The notes under the pieces: generated by a model
Told to the model about the DNA's origin: nothing
Databases searched by the model: none
What the model saw: the letters and a program-made list of their open reading frames with translations, nothing else
In this document: piece after piece, positions 8,039-18,750 of the stretch
Numbering within the stretch: position 1 is the stretch's first letter
Layout: each line of letters starts with the position of its first letter
Made by a program: the position numbers and the translations under genes
Assembly (NCBI RefSeq): GCF_040546595.1
Contig: NZ_JBEPOB010000001.1
Coordinates: forward strand, 4,837,001 to 4,901,000
Reading direction: 5' to 3'
Origin: Bosea sp. OAE506
Lineage (GTDB): Bacteria > Pseudomonadota > Alphaproteobacteria > Rhizobiales > Beijerinckiaceae
Length of the DNA: 64,000 nucleotides

Positions 8039-8890
8039 TCATGCCAGCCATGCCGGGTCGCGCTCGAGGGTCGACAGCTTCGCGCGCGGATGGTCGAGGT
8101 CCGGCAGGCAGCCGAGCAGGCCGAGCGTGTAGGGGTGGCGCCGGGCGCGAGCAGATTCGTCGGCGAGTTCGGCCGCCGGCAGCGTCTCCATGGCCTTGCC
8201 GCCATACATGACGATGACGCGGTCGCAGAAGGACTGCACCAGATGCAGGTCGTGGCTGATGAAGATCAGCCCCATGCCGCGCTGTGTGACGAGATCGTCG
8301 AGGATCTTCAGGATCTGCAGCTGGACGGTGACGTCGAGCGCCGAGGTCGGCTCGTCGGCGATCAGGATATCGGGCTCGGCGATCAGCATCATCGCGATCA
8401 TCACGCGCTGGCCCATGCCGCCCGAGACCTCGTGCGGGTAGAGGTCGTAGACGCGCGCCGGCTCGCGGATCTGCACCTGCTCCAGCATGGCCAGCGAGCG
8501 TTCCTTCGCCTCGCGGGCGCTGGACTTGTGATGCACGCGATAGGCTTCGGCGATCTGGTCGCCGACGGTGCGGACCGGGTTGAGCGAGAATTTCGGGTCC
8601 TGCATCACCATCGAGATGCGGCGGCCGCGCAGCTTGCGGCGCTCGCGCTTGTCCATGGTCAGGAGGTCCTGCCCGCGGAAGACCATGCGGTCGGCCGTGA
8701 CGACGCCGGGCGGCGGGATCAGGTCTAGGATGGCACGGCCGGTCATCGACTTGCCGGAGCCGGATTCGCCGACGATGCCGAGCCGCTCGCGGCCGAGCGT
8801 GAAGGACAGGCCGCGCACGGCGTGGACGATGCCGGTGGGGGTGTGGAAATCGACGCGCAGATTGTCGAGTTCGAGGAGGGGCTCATCCAT
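8039..8890 (-). CDS. Peptide-type ABC transporter ATP-binding protein (DppD-like)
   Basis: 283-residue ATPase of a family 5 importer. Walker A is GESGSGKSMTGRAIL, the signature is VSGGMGQRVMIAMML, Walker B is ILIADEPTSALD, and the H-loop region is FISHDLHLV. The C-terminal oligopeptide-transporter extension (HPYTLGLLGCLPDL) is present. I chose the ATG at 8890 because GAGGTG lies six bases upstream. A GTG at 8899 overlapping the permease stop as GTGA is an alternative. It energises the two permeases encoded just upstream. Confidence 0.9.
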   Translation of the reverse strand: MDEPLLELDNLRVDFHTPTGIVHAVRGLSFTLGRERLGIVGESGSGKSMTGRAILDLIPPPGVVTADRMVFRGQDLLTMDKRERRKLRGRRISMVMQDPKFSLNPVRTVGDQIAEAYRVHHKSSAREAKERSLAMLEQVQIREPARVYDLYPHEVSGGMGQRVMIAMMLIAEPDILIADEPTSALDVTVQLQILKILDDLVTQRGMGLIFISHDLHLVQSFCDRVIVMYGGKAMETLPAAELADESARARRHPYTLGLLGCLPDLDHPRAKLSTLERDPAWLA

Positions 8891-8895
8891 CTCGC

Positions 8896-9786
8896 TCACC
8901 TCGCATCCATGACGTCGCGCAGGCCGTCGCCGAGCAGGTTGAAGCCGAGCGCGACGATGCAGATGGCGACGCCGGGGAAGGTCGCGACCCACCACTGGTC
9001 GAAGATCTGCTCGCGGCCGGCCGAGATCATCGCGCCCCATTCGGGGATCGGCGGCTGGGCGCCCAGCCCAAGGAAGCCGAGGCCGGCGGCGATCAGGATG
9101 ACGCCCGCCATGTCGAGCGTGGTGCGCACGATCAGCGAGGGCAGGCAGAGCGGCACGACATGCTTCCAGACGATGCGCCATTGCGAGGCGCCCTGCAGGC
9201 GGATCGCGGCGATGTAATCCTGCTGGCGGATGATCAGCGTCTCGGCGCGGGCGACGCGGGCATAGGGAGGCCAGGCGGTGATCGCGATGGCGATGACCGC
9301 GTTCTCCAAGCCGGGGCCGAGGGCCGCGACGAAGGCCAGCGCGAGGACGAGGCGCGGGAAGGCCAGGAACACGTCGGTCATGCGCATCAGCGCCCGGTCG
9401 ACCCAGCCGCCGAGATAGCCCGAGGCGGCGCCGATCAGCAGGCCGATCGGCCCGACGGAGACAACGACGAGCAGCACGATCACCAGCGTGACGCGGGTGC
9501 CGTAGACGATGCGGCTGAAGATGTCGCGGCCGAGCGAGTCGGTGCCGAAGAAGTTCGTGCCCGAGGGCGGCAGCAGGCGCCGGTCGAGATTCTGCGCCAG
9601 CGGATCGGCCGTGGCGATCAGCGGCGCGAAGGCGGCGACCAGAAGCAGCGCGATGATGATGCCGAGCCCAACCATGGCGAGACGGTTGCGCCGGAAGGCG
9701 AGCCATTTCCGGTACATCTGCCCGAGCCGCGCCTGGCGGCGGGAGGACGGGGAATCGGTGAGGAGATAGTCGGTCCAGGTGGTCAT
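8896..9786 (-). CDS. Peptide-type ABC transporter permease (DppC-like)
   Basis: 296-residue inner-membrane permease. An N-terminal cytoplasmic segment with a family-typical RNRLAMVGLGIIIALLL first helix is followed by five more hydrophobic segments. The coupling-helix EAA-like motif lies around AIRLQGASQWRIVWKHVVP. It pairs with the DppB-like permease encoded seven bases upstream to form the channel. A GAGG ribosome binding site precedes the ATG. C-terminal GDGLRDVMDAR is the usual end of this family. Confidence 0.9.
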   Translation of the reverse strand: MTTWTDYLLTDSPSSRRQARLGQMYRKWLAFRRNRLAMVGLGIIIALLLVAAFAPLIATADPLAQNLDRRLLPPSGTNFFGTDSLGRDIFSRIVYGTRVTLVIVLLVVVSVGPIGLLIGAASGYLGGWVDRALMRMTDVFLAFPRLVLALAFVAALGPGLENAVIAIAITAWPPYARVARAETLIIRQQDYIAAIRLQGASQWRIVWKHVVPLCLPSLIVRTTLDMAGVILIAAGLGFLGLGAQPPIPEWGAMISAGREQIFDQWWVATFPGVAICIVALGFNLLGDGLRDVMDAR

Positions 9787-9793
9787 GCCGGCC

Positions 9794-10858
<1,065 letters not shown>

Positions 10859-10910
10859 CGTCATTCTTCCGTGTTCGGCTCCGGCGGGGCGGGATGGCCC
10901 CAGGCCGGAA

Positions 10911-10948
10911 GCAAAAGCCCCGCCGCGGCCGTCCGGCCGAGGCGGGGC
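10911..10948 (-). terminator. Hairpin terminator or attenuator between binding protein and permease genes
   Basis: On the minus strand, GCCCCGCC and GGCGGGGC (10917-10948) form an 8-bp GC stem extended by a nested CGGCC/GGCCG stem, followed by TTTTGC. It lies 17 bases after the binding-protein stop and upstream of the permease genes. It may reduce read-through so the binding protein is made in excess. Confidence 0.7.
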
Positions 10949-10964
10949 GTGTCGTTCGAAATGC

Positions 10965-12569
10965 TCAGTTCTTCGAGATCGGCGCGTAGAAGTTGGTGTC
11001 CGAGCTCGGGCCGATGACCCAGCCCTTGACGCCCTTGCGGTCGGCCGAGACCTCGACCTGCTGGAACATGATCACGAAGGGCGAGACCTTCTGATGCTCG
11101 CGCTGCAGGGAGCCGTAGACGGTGGCGCGCTTGGCGGCGTCGGTCTCCAGCACGTTGGCCTGGGTGGTCTTGGTCATCTCGGGGATGTCCCAAGCGTTGC
11201 GCCAGGCCAGGGTCTTCGACTTCGCGTCCTCGCCGTTGTTCTCGTTGATGGCGAAGGTCTCAGCATTGGTGTGCGGATCGAGATAGTCCGGGCCCCACTG
11301 GCCGATATAGATGTCGTGGGTGCGGGCGCGGTACTTGGTCAGCGTCTGCTTGCCGTCGCCCGGGATCAGCTCGAGCTTGATGCCGGCCTGGGCCCAGCTC
11401 GACTGGATCGCCTGGGCGATGTCGGTGATCGGGTTCACCGAGCGCACGTCCATCGTTACGGTGAAGCCGTTCGGCAGACCCGCCTTGGCGAGCAGCTCCT
11501 TGGCCTTGGCCGGATCATACTTGTAGGGCTGGTCGTCGATGGCGCCGAGGAAGCCCTTGGGCAGGAAGGACTGGTGCGCCTTGTAGGTGCCCTCGACGAT
11601 GTTGCGCTCGATCGAGGCGTAGTCGACCAGGTACTTCAGGGCCTCGCGGACTTCCGGCTTGGCGAAGTTCGCGTTCTTCGTGTTCAGGCCGAGATAGAGG
11701 ATGTAGCCCTTGTCGCCCTGGACGAGCTCGACGTCCTTGTTGGACTTGACGGCGGAGAGTTGGTCCTTCGAGAGGTTGCGGGCGATGTCGATGTCGCCCT
11801 TCTCGAGCAGCAGGCGCTGCGACGCCGGCTCGGCGACGTGGCGCACGATGATGCGCTTGTTCTTTGGCGCGCCCTTATACCAGGACTCGTTGGCGTCGAG
11901 CGCGTACTGCTCGTTGGGACGGTAGGCGCGGACCTTGTAGGCGCCGGAGCCGGCCGAGTTCTGCTTCAGCCAGCCATTGCCCCAGTCGCCGTCCTTCTCA
12001 TTGGCCTTGACCAGCTTGCTGTCGACGATCGAGGCGACGCCCGAGGTCAGGCAGTTGAGGAAGAAGGTCGGCGCGAAGGGCTTGGAGACGGTGATGACGA
12101 GGGTGGAGTCGTCGGTCGCCTTCACCTTCTCGGTGACGTTGTCCTTGGTGAAGCCGAACTGGGCGAGGATGAAGCCGGGCGACTTGTTGAGCGTCACGGC
12201 GCGCTGGAAGGAATAGACCACGTCGGCCGCCGTCAGCGCATTGCCGGAGTGGAACTTGACGCCGGGGCGCAGCTTGAAGGTGTAGGTCAGGTTGTCGGGC
12301 GTGACGCTCCAGCTCTGGGCGATTTCGGGAACGAGCTCGTTGTTCTTGGCGAGATCGACGCCCATCAGCTTGTCGTAGAGGTTGGTGACGACCTCGACGC
12401 CGGAGAATTCGAAGGCCTCGGCCGGATCGAGCGAGATGATGTCGTCGATCTGCTTGGCCATGACCACCGTGTCCTTCGGGGTCTGGGCCAGGGCCACGGT
12501 GGTCTGGGCGGTCGTCGCCAGCAACGCTGTGAAGGCCGACGCCACCATCAATTTCGCAACGTGACGCAT
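10965..12569 (-). CDS. Peptide-type ABC transporter substrate-binding protein (family 5)
   Basis: 534-residue periplasmic binding protein. An N-terminal signal peptide (MRHVAKLMVASAFTALLATT, cleavage near ALAQ-TP) is followed by the SBP_bac_5 fold with its YTFKLRPGVKFHSG and VVYSFQRAV signatures. I chose the ATG at 12569 since GGGGA lies a few bases upstream; an in-frame ATG at 12581 is possible. It is the first gene of the importer operon and is divergent from the transglutaminase/amidoligase operon at 12817. The ligand is likely a peptide or peptide-like compound but cannot be named. Confidence 0.9.
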   Translation of the reverse strand: MRHVAKLMVASAFTALLATTAQTTVALAQTPKDTVVMAKQIDDIISLDPAEAFEFSGVEVVTNLYDKLMGVDLAKNNELVPEIAQSWSVTPDNLTYTFKLRPGVKFHSGNALTAADVVYSFQRAVTLNKSPGFILAQFGFTKDNVTEKVKATDDSTLVITVSKPFAPTFFLNCLTSGVASIVDSKLVKANEKDGDWGNGWLKQNSAGSGAYKVRAYRPNEQYALDANESWYKGAPKNKRIIVRHVAEPASQRLLLEKGDIDIARNLSKDQLSAVKSNKDVELVQGDKGYILYLGLNTKNANFAKPEVREALKYLVDYASIERNIVEGTYKAHQSFLPKGFLGAIDDQPYKYDPAKAKELLAKAGLPNGFTVTMDVRSVNPITDIAQAIQSSWAQAGIKLELIPGDGKQTLTKYRARTHDIYIGQWGPDYLDPHTNAETFAINENNGEDAKSKTLAWRNAWDIPEMTKTTQANVLETDAAKRATVYGSLQREHQKVSPFVIMFQQVEVSADRKGVKGWVIGPSSDTNFYAPISKN

Positions 12570-12581
12570 CGCATTCCCCAT

Positions 12582-12816
12582 CGGTTCGGATTGTCGGCCG
12601 CGGTCCGTCGGCCATTGGCGTGAATGTGGAACCAGTCGGCGGCTTCTGTCCAGCAGGACGAGGCGCATGTCCAGATGTTGCTGCACAGTTCTTGTGCATC
12701 GGGCTGACAGGATCGGGCAATGCGTCGCGAGTTGCAGCTTTGCGCGCCCTCCCGGCCTCGCTAACGTGAGGGGGACTCCGGCGACCGCCGGCCCATGACA
12801 AGCAGGTGCACAGCCC
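12582..12816. promoter_or_regulatory. Divergent intergenic region between peptide importer and amidoligase operon
   Basis: This 235-base gap must hold promoters for both the importer (minus) and the transglutaminase/amidoligase operon (plus). I find no convincing palindrome or EcfG promoter. The only clear element is AGGTG at 12804-12808, the ribosome binding site for the TTG start at 12817. Confidence 0.5.
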
Positions 12817-15800
12817 TTGGCCATCATCGCCGCGCTCCACCACGTCACGCATTATCGCTACGACCGGCCCGTCACGCTCGGGCCCCAGATCATCCGCCTG
12901 CGCCCCGCGCCGCATTGCCGGGCGGCGATCAACAGCTATTCGCTGAAGGTCTCCCCGGCCGAGCATTTCGTGAACTGGCAGCAGGACCCCAGCGGCAACT
13001 GGCTGGCTCGCTACGTCTTCCCGGAGCCGGTTCGGGAGTTCCGCATCGAGGTCGATCTCGTCACCGAGCTGTCGATCATCAACCCGTTCGACTTCTTCGT
13101 CGAAACCGATGCCGAGGTCTTCCCCTTCACCTATCCGGAAGAACTGCGGGCGGAACTCGCCCCCTATCTGGTGACAGAGCCGGCCGGCCCGCTCCTGACG
13201 GACTTCCTCGCCACGGTGGCGCGGGAGCCCACCAACACCGTCAATTTTGTCGTCGACCTGAACGCCCGCCTCGCCGGTGCCATCGCCTATGGCATCCGCA
13301 TGGAGCCCGGCGTCCAGGAGCCGGAGCATACGCTCGGCATCAAGTCCGGATCCTGCCGCGACACGAGCTGGCTGCTCGTGCAGATCCTGCGGCATCTCGG
13401 CCTCGCCGCCCGCTTCGTCTCCGGCTACCTGATCCAGATGAAGGCGGATATCGACCCGCTGGAAGGTCCGCGCGGCACGGACAAGGACTTCACCGACCTG
13501 CACGCCTGGGCGGAGGTCTACATTCCCGGTGCCGGCTGGATCGGGCTCGACCCGACTTCGGGTCTCTTGACGGGCGAGGGCCATCTGCCGCTGGCGGCGA
13601 CGCCGCATTATCGCTCGGCGGCGCCGGTCTCGGGTCTCGCGAGCTATGCCGAGACGAGTTTCGATTTCGACATGAGCGTGGCGCGCGTCCATGAAGTGCC
13701 GCGCATCACCCTGCCCTTCTCGGACGAATCCTGGCAGCGCCTCGACGCGCTGGGCGAGCGCGTGGAGGCGGACCTGCAGGCGCAGGATGTGCGGCTGACG
13801 ATGGGCGGCGAGCCGACCTTCGTCTCGGTCGACGACCAGACGGGCGAGGAATGGAACATCGCCGCCGTGGGGCCGACTAAGCGGCAGCGCGCCGATGAAC
13901 TGATCCGGCGACTGCGGGAGCGCTTCGCGCCGGGCGGCATGCTGCATTACGGCCAGGGCAAATGGTATCCGGGCGAGAGCCTGCCGCGCTGGGCCTTCGC
14001 GCTCTACTGGCGCGCCGATGGCGAGCCGATCTGGCGCGATGCCGCGCTGATCGCCCGCGAGCCCGGCGCCCCGACCGGCATCGACCGCGAACTCGAGACC
14101 GGCGCGACGATGGCCGAGGCGGAGGCCCTCGCCGAAGGCCTTTCCGAGCGGCTGGGGCTGGGCGCTGACTATGTGCTGCCGGCCTATGAGGACACCGGTT
14201 TCTGGCTGCTGAAGGAGGCGCAGCTTCCCGAAAATGTCGACCCGCTCGATCCGCGGCTCGCCGATCCCGAGGAGCGGGCGCGGATGCAGCAGGTCTTCCA
14301 GCTCGGTCTGGGCAAGCCGCGCGGCTATGTCATTCCCGTCCAGCGCTGGCAGGCTCAGTCCGGCGACAAGCGCTGGCGCTCCGAGAAATGGCGGCTGCGG
14401 CGCGGCAAGCTGTTCCTCGTGCCGGGCGATTCCCCGGTCGGATATCGCCTGCCGCTCGGCTCCCTGCCGGTCGTGCCGAAGGCGGAGTACCCGCATATCC
14501 ACCCGCGGGACCCGATGGAGGCGCGCCCGCCCCTGCCGCGCGCGGCCGGCGGCTTCGGCCCCGCGGTCGATCCGCCGCATCAGGCGCCCGTCCAGCCAGA
14601 GCCGGCCCCACCCCCGCAGGCTTCGCCACACCAGATGTCGCGCACGGTCGAGGCCGGCGGCGCCGCTGCGCAGGACCGCACCGAGCAGGAGATCGGTGGC
14701 GAGCATGTCCGCACCGCGATCAGCCTCGAAATCCGCGACAAGGTGCTGTGCGTCTTCCTGCCGCCGGTGGAACGGCTGGAGGACTATCTCGACCTCGTCG
14801 CCAGCGTCGAGGCGGTGGCGCGCGAGCGCAACCAGCCGGTCCATATCGAGGGCTATGCGCCGCCGCACGATCCGCGGCTGAACGTCGTCAAGGTCACGCC
14901 CGACCCCGGCGTCATCGAGGTCAACATCCATCCGGCCCGCAACTGGCGCGAGGCCGTCGAGATCACGCGGGGCGTCTATGAGGAGGCGCGGCTGGCGCGG
15001 CTCTGCGCCGAGAAGTTCATGGTCGACGGGCGCCACACCGGCACCGGCGGCGGCAACCATGTCGTGCTCGGCGGCGTCACGCCGCTGGATTCGCCCTTCC
15101 TGCGCCGGCCGGACCTTCTGAAGAGCATCGTGCTCTACTGGAACCGGCATCCATCGCTGTCCTACCTGTTCTCGGGGCTGTTCATCGGCCCGACGAGCCA
15201 GGCGCCGCGCATCGACGAGGCGCGTCACGACGCGCTCTACGAGCTCGAGATCGCGCTGGCGAACATTCCAGGCACCGGCGCGCCCGCGATCCCGCTCTGG
15301 CTGGTCGACCGGCACCTGCGCAACCTGCTGGTCGACGTTTCCGGCAACACGCATCGCAGCGAGATCTGCATCGACAAGCTCTATTCGCCGGACGGTCCGA
15401 CCGGGCGGCTCGGGCTGATCGAATTCCGCGGCTTCGAGATGCCGCCGGATGCGCGGATGAGCCTGGCGCAGCAGCTTCTGGTGCGGGCTCTGATTGCCTG
15501 GTTCTGGCGCGAGCCGCAGACGGGCGGGCTCGTGCGATGGGGCACGGCGCTGCACGACCGCTTCATGCTGCCGGAGATGGTCTGGCAGGATTTCCGCGAG
15601 GTGCTCGCCGATCTCGGCCGCGCCGGCTACGCCTTCGATCCGGTGTGGTTCGAGGCACAGGCCGAGTTCCGCTTTCCCTTCTTCGGCAAGGTCGAGCATG
15701 GCGGCGTCGAGATCGAGATCCGTCAGGCGCTGGAACCCTGGCACGTCATGGGCGAGGAGGGCGCGATCGGCGGCACGGTGCGCTATGTCGATTCCTCGGT

Positions 15801-16221
15801 CGAGCGGCTTCAGGTCAAGGCGAAGGGGCTGGTGCCCGGGCGGCACCTCGTCACCTGCAATGGCCGCCGCCTGCCGATGACCCCGGCCGGTACGGCGGGC
15901 GAGAGCGTCGCGGCTGTGCGCTTCAAGGCCTGGCAGCCGGCGTCCGGTCTGCACCCGACCATTCCCGTCCACGCGCCCCTGACCTTCGACATCGTCGATA
16001 CCTGGGTCGGGCGCTCGCTGGGCGGCTGCGTCTACCATGTCGCCCATCCGGGCGGGCGCAATTACGAGACGCCGCCTGTGAATTCGTACGAGGCGGAGGC
16101 GCGGCGGCTCGCGCGCTTCGAAGCGATCGGCCATACTCCCGGCGCGCTGGCGATTCCGCCGGAAGAGCGCAGCGCCGAATTCCCGCTGACGCTGGATCTG
16201 AGGCGCCCTGCGGGAGTGTAG
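12817..16221 (+). CDS. Transglutaminase-like/DUF2126 putative amidoligase fusion protein
   Basis: 1134-residue two-part protein. Residues 1-290 are a transglutaminase-like N-terminal domain plus papain-fold core with an intact triad: C180 (GSCRDTS), H229 (DLHAWAEVY) and D245 (GLDPTSG). Residues about 295-1120 form the DUF2126 region, which Pfam describes as a putative amidoligase. No signal peptide is seen. The start is a TTG with AGGTG eight bases upstream; no ATG or GTG fits the frame near the conserved N-terminus. A proline-rich linker lies around 565-605. It is first in an operon with a circularly permuted ATP-grasp/alpha-E protein and another transglutaminase. Comparative genomics (Iyer, Aravind and colleagues, on amidoligases) predicted that such sets make or modify peptides. 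The substrate is unknown. Confidence 0.85.
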   Translation: MAIIAALHHVTHYRYDRPVTLGPQIIRLRPAPHCRAAINSYSLKVSPAEHFVNWQQDPSGNWLARYVFPEPVREFRIEVDLVTELSIINPFDFFVETDAEVFPFTYPEELRAELAPYLVTEPAGPLLTDFLATVAREPTNTVNFVVDLNARLAGAIAYGIRMEPGVQEPEHTLGIKSGSCRDTSWLLVQILRHLGLAARFVSGYLIQMKADIDPLEGPRGTDKDFTDLHAWAEVYIPGAGWIGLDPTSGLLTGEGHLPLAATPHYRSAAPVSGLASYAETSFDFDMSVARVHEVPRITLPFSDESWQRLDALGERVEADLQAQDVRLTMGGEPTFVSVDDQTGEEWNIAAVGPTKRQRADELIRRLRERFAPGGMLHYGQGKWYPGESLPRWAFALYWRADGEPIWRDAALIAREPGAPTGIDRELETGATMAEAEALAEGLSERLGLGADYVLPAYEDTGFWLLKEAQLPENVDPLDPRLADPEERARMQQVFQLGLGKPRGYVIPVQRWQAQSGDKRWRSEKWRLRRGKLFLVPGDSPVGYRLPLGSLPVVPKAEYPHIHPRDPMEARPPLPRAAGGFGPAVDPPHQAPVQPEPAPPPQASPHQMSRTVEAGGAAAQDRTEQEIGGEHVRTAISLEIRDKVLCVFLPPVERLEDYLDLVASVEAVARERNQPVHIEGYAPPHDPRLNVVKVTPDPGVIEVNIHPARNWREAVEITRGVYEEARLARLCAEKFMVDGRHTGTGGGNHVVLGGVTPLDSPFLRRPDLLKSIVLYWNRHPSLSYLFSGLFIGPTSQAPRIDEARHDALYELEIALANIPGTGAPAIPLWLVDRHLRNLLVDVSGNTHRSEICIDKLYSPDGPTGRLGLIEFRGFEMPPDARMSLAQQLLVRALIAWFWREPQTGGLVRWGTALHDRFMLPEMVWQDFREVLADLGRAGYAFDPVWFEAQAEFRFPFFGKVEHGGVEIEIRQALEPWHVMGEEGAIGGTVRYVDSSVERLQVKAKGLVPGRHLVTCNGRRLPMTPAGTAGESVAAVRFKAWQPASGLHPTIPVHAPLTFDIVDTWVGRSLGGCVYHVAHPGGRNYETPPVNSYEAEARRLARFEAIGHTPGALAIPPEERSAEFPLTLDLRRPAGV

Positions 16222-16230
16222 ACGCGAGCG

Positions 16231-18750
16231 ATGGCAGCCCAGGGTCGATCCCCCTCCGTGCGCGTGAGGACGGAGCGTCGCAACGCTCTGCTGGCGGATT
16301 ATCGCCCGCTGCCGGGCGTCTATGACGAGATCCTCGGCGCCGACGGCCAGGTGCGCCCGCAATGGGAGCCCTTCCTGACGGAGTGGTGCGCCTTCTCGCC
16401 GGACGAGCTCAACCAGCGCTTCGGCCTCGCCGACCGCCACGTCCACGACACCGGCGTCTCCTACCGCGTCCATGGCGACATCGATCCGCGTGACCCGACC
16501 GCGGGGGAGCGGGCCTGGCCGCTCAGCCATGTGCCGCTGGTGATCACAGGGGCGGAGTGGCAGACGATCGCGGCCGGGGTCGCGCAGCGGGCGCAGCTCC
16601 TCAGCACGCTGCTCGACGACATCTACGGCCCCGGCGAGATGATCGCGAACGGGCTCCTGCCGGCCTCCGTGGTGACGGGCAGCCCGGATTACCTTCGACC
16701 GCTGCAGGGCGCCCCCGGCGGGGGCACGCTGCAGCTCTACGCCGTCGATCTCGGGCGCGGCCCCGACGGGCGCTGGTGGGTCCTGCAGGACCGCACCCAG
16801 GCGCCATCGGGAACCGGCTACGCGCTGGAAAACCGACTCGCCCTGTCGCGCGCCTTCCCCGACATGTTCCGGACGATGAACATCGAGCGGCTGGCGGCCT
16901 TCTTCCAGGCCTTCCGTGCCGGGCTCGTCGCCCGCTCCAAGCGCGTCGAGCCACGCATCGGCCTGCTGACGCCGGGGCCGCTGAACGAAAGCTATTTCGA
17001 GCAGACCTATCTGGCGCGCTATCTCGGCTTCCTGCTCGTCGAGGGTGGCGACCTCGTCATGCGCGAGGGGCGCGTGCATGTGCGCACGATCGCCGGGCTG
17101 AAGCGGGCGGACGTGATCTGGCGGCGCATCGACGGGGATTTCGCCGACCCGCTCGAGCTCAACGCCTCCTCCGCGCTGGGCGTCGCCGGGCTGGTTCAGG
17201 CTGTCCGCAAGGGCAGCGTGCATGTCGCCAACGGGTTGGGTTCGGGCGTCGTCGAGGCCCGCGCGCTGATGGGGTTCCTGCCGGCACTGGGCGAGCGGCT
17301 GCTGGGCGAGGCGATGATCCTGCCCAATGTCGCGACCTGGTGGTGCGGCCAGCCGCGCGAACGGGCGGTGGTGCTGGAGCGTTTCGACGAAATGAGCATC
17401 GCGCCGGCCTTCCGGAGCGCCGGCGGCGGGCTCGACAGCGGGCCGGTCGTGGTGGCCGATCTCCCGGCCGCCGAGAAGGAGGCGCTGCGCCGCCGCATCG
17501 AGGCGCGGGGCATGGACTATGTCGGCCAGGAGGTGGTGCGGCTCTCGACCACGCCGGTGTTCCAGAACGGCCGGCTGCAGCCACGCCCGATGACGCTGCG
17601 CGTCTTCGCCGCCGTGACGCCGGATGGCTGGAAGGTGATGCCCGGGGGTTTCTGTCGCATTTCAGACGAGCGCGACGCGCGGGCGGTGAGCATGCGCAGC
17701 GGCGTGCGCTCCAGCGACGTCTGGGTGACGTCCGACGCGCCGGTCGACCAGGTGTCGCTGCTGCCGGCGCCCGACCGCATCACCATCCGCAGGATCACCG
17801 GCACGCTGCCGAGCCGCGCCGCCGACAACCTGTTCTGGCTGGGTCGCTATCTGGAGCGGACGGAGGCGACACTGCGGCTGGTGCGCGCGCTGCTCGGGCG
17901 GCTGATCGACACCGACCCGACGCAGGGCCGCAACGAGACGCTGAAACGCCTCGCCAATCTGCTTGTCGCCTGGGGGGCATCGCCGGGAGGGCGCGGCCAG
18001 ACCCCGGCGGGCCAGGCCTCGGCGGCGCTGCACGCGCTGGACCAGTATGGCTCCGCGATCGCCACGACACGCGAGGCCCGACGCACGGCCTCGGTCATCC
18101 GCGAGCGGCTCTCGATCGACGCCTGGCGCCTGTTCGGCGACATGCAGCAGCAGCTCACCCTCGAAGCCGGGCGCGAGCCCAGCGAGGGCGAGGCCTACGA
18201 GATCGCCGACCGGGCGCTGAAGTCGCTCGCCGCCTTCTCGGGCCTCAGCCAGGAGAACATGGTGCGCGGCCCCGGCTGGCGTTTCCTCGATATCGGGCGA
18301 AGGCTTGAGCGCGGCATCGCCACCTGCCGCTTTGCCCGCCACTTCGCCGAGACCAATGCACCGGGCGACGCGCTCGACGCGCTGCTCGACCTGACGGATT
18401 CGCAGATCACCTATCGCTCGCGCTATCTGCTCGGCGCCAGCCTGCAGCCGGTGCTCGATCTCGTGATGCTCGACCCCTACAACCCGCGCTCCGTGGCCTT
18501 CCAGATCGACAGGCTCGACACCGAGATTCGGGATCTGCCGTCGCTGACCGAGGACGGCATGCTGGAAGCGCCGCGCCGGCTGATCCTGAAGCTCGCCGCC
18601 GAATGCCGCACGGCCGAAGCCTCGCGGCTCGACCGCACCAGCATACTGCTCTTTGAGCAGTTGCTGATGGGCGTCTCGAGCGCCATCGCCGACCGCTATT
18701 TCCTGCAGAGCAGCGGTCCGGAAGCCTCGCGCCTGACAGGCATCGCGTGA
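16231..18750 (+). CDS. Circularly permuted ATP-grasp/alpha-E domain fusion protein
   Basis: 839 residues. Residues about 15-500 form the circularly permuted type 2 ATP-grasp domain (COG2308 type), a predicted ATP-dependent carboxylate-amine ligase. Landmarks include YDEILGADGQVRPQW near the N-terminus, VLQDRTQAPSGTGYALENR and LPNVATWWCGQ. Residues about 525-830 are the helical alpha-E domain (DUF403), starting LPSRAADNLFWLGRYLERTE. In many genomes these two domains are separate adjacent genes; here they are fused. It begins nine bases after the amidoligase gene and overlaps the next gene by GTGA, so the three products are probably made together. It is probably the ligase that adds amino acids or amines to a peptide. 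The function is inferred from family and context only. Confidence 0.87.
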   Translation: MAAQGRSPSVRVRTERRNALLADYRPLPGVYDEILGADGQVRPQWEPFLTEWCAFSPDELNQRFGLADRHVHDTGVSYRVHGDIDPRDPTAGERAWPLSHVPLVITGAEWQTIAAGVAQRAQLLSTLLDDIYGPGEMIANGLLPASVVTGSPDYLRPLQGAPGGGTLQLYAVDLGRGPDGRWWVLQDRTQAPSGTGYALENRLALSRAFPDMFRTMNIERLAAFFQAFRAGLVARSKRVEPRIGLLTPGPLNESYFEQTYLARYLGFLLVEGGDLVMREGRVHVRTIAGLKRADVIWRRIDGDFADPLELNASSALGVAGLVQAVRKGSVHVANGLGSGVVEARALMGFLPALGERLLGEAMILPNVATWWCGQPRERAVVLERFDEMSIAPAFRSAGGGLDSGPVVVADLPAAEKEALRRRIEARGMDYVGQEVVRLSTTPVFQNGRLQPRPMTLRVFAAVTPDGWKVMPGGFCRISDERDARAVSMRSGVRSSDVWVTSDAPVDQVSLLPAPDRITIRRITGTLPSRAADNLFWLGRYLERTEATLRLVRALLGRLIDTDPTQGRNETLKRLANLLVAWGASPGGRGQTPAGQASAALHALDQYGSAIATTREARRTASVIRERLSIDAWRLFGDMQQQLTLEAGREPSEGEAYEIADRALKSLAAFSGLSQENMVRGPGWRFLDIGRRLERGIATCRFARHFAETNAPGDALDALLDLTDSQITYRSRYLLGASLQPVLDLVMLDPYNPRSVAFQIDRLDTEIRDLPSLTEDGMLEAPRRLILKLAAECRTAEASRLDRTSILLFEQLLMGVSSAIADRYFLQSSGPEASRLTGIA

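Noticed and set aside
11998..17223. Open reading frame of 1741 codons on the minus strand across the amidoligase operon
   Set aside because: It is antisense to three well-recognised conserved genes and part of the importer binding protein. The protein is arginine-, histidine- and aspartate-rich low-complexity sequence typical of GC-rich antisense frames, with no family features.
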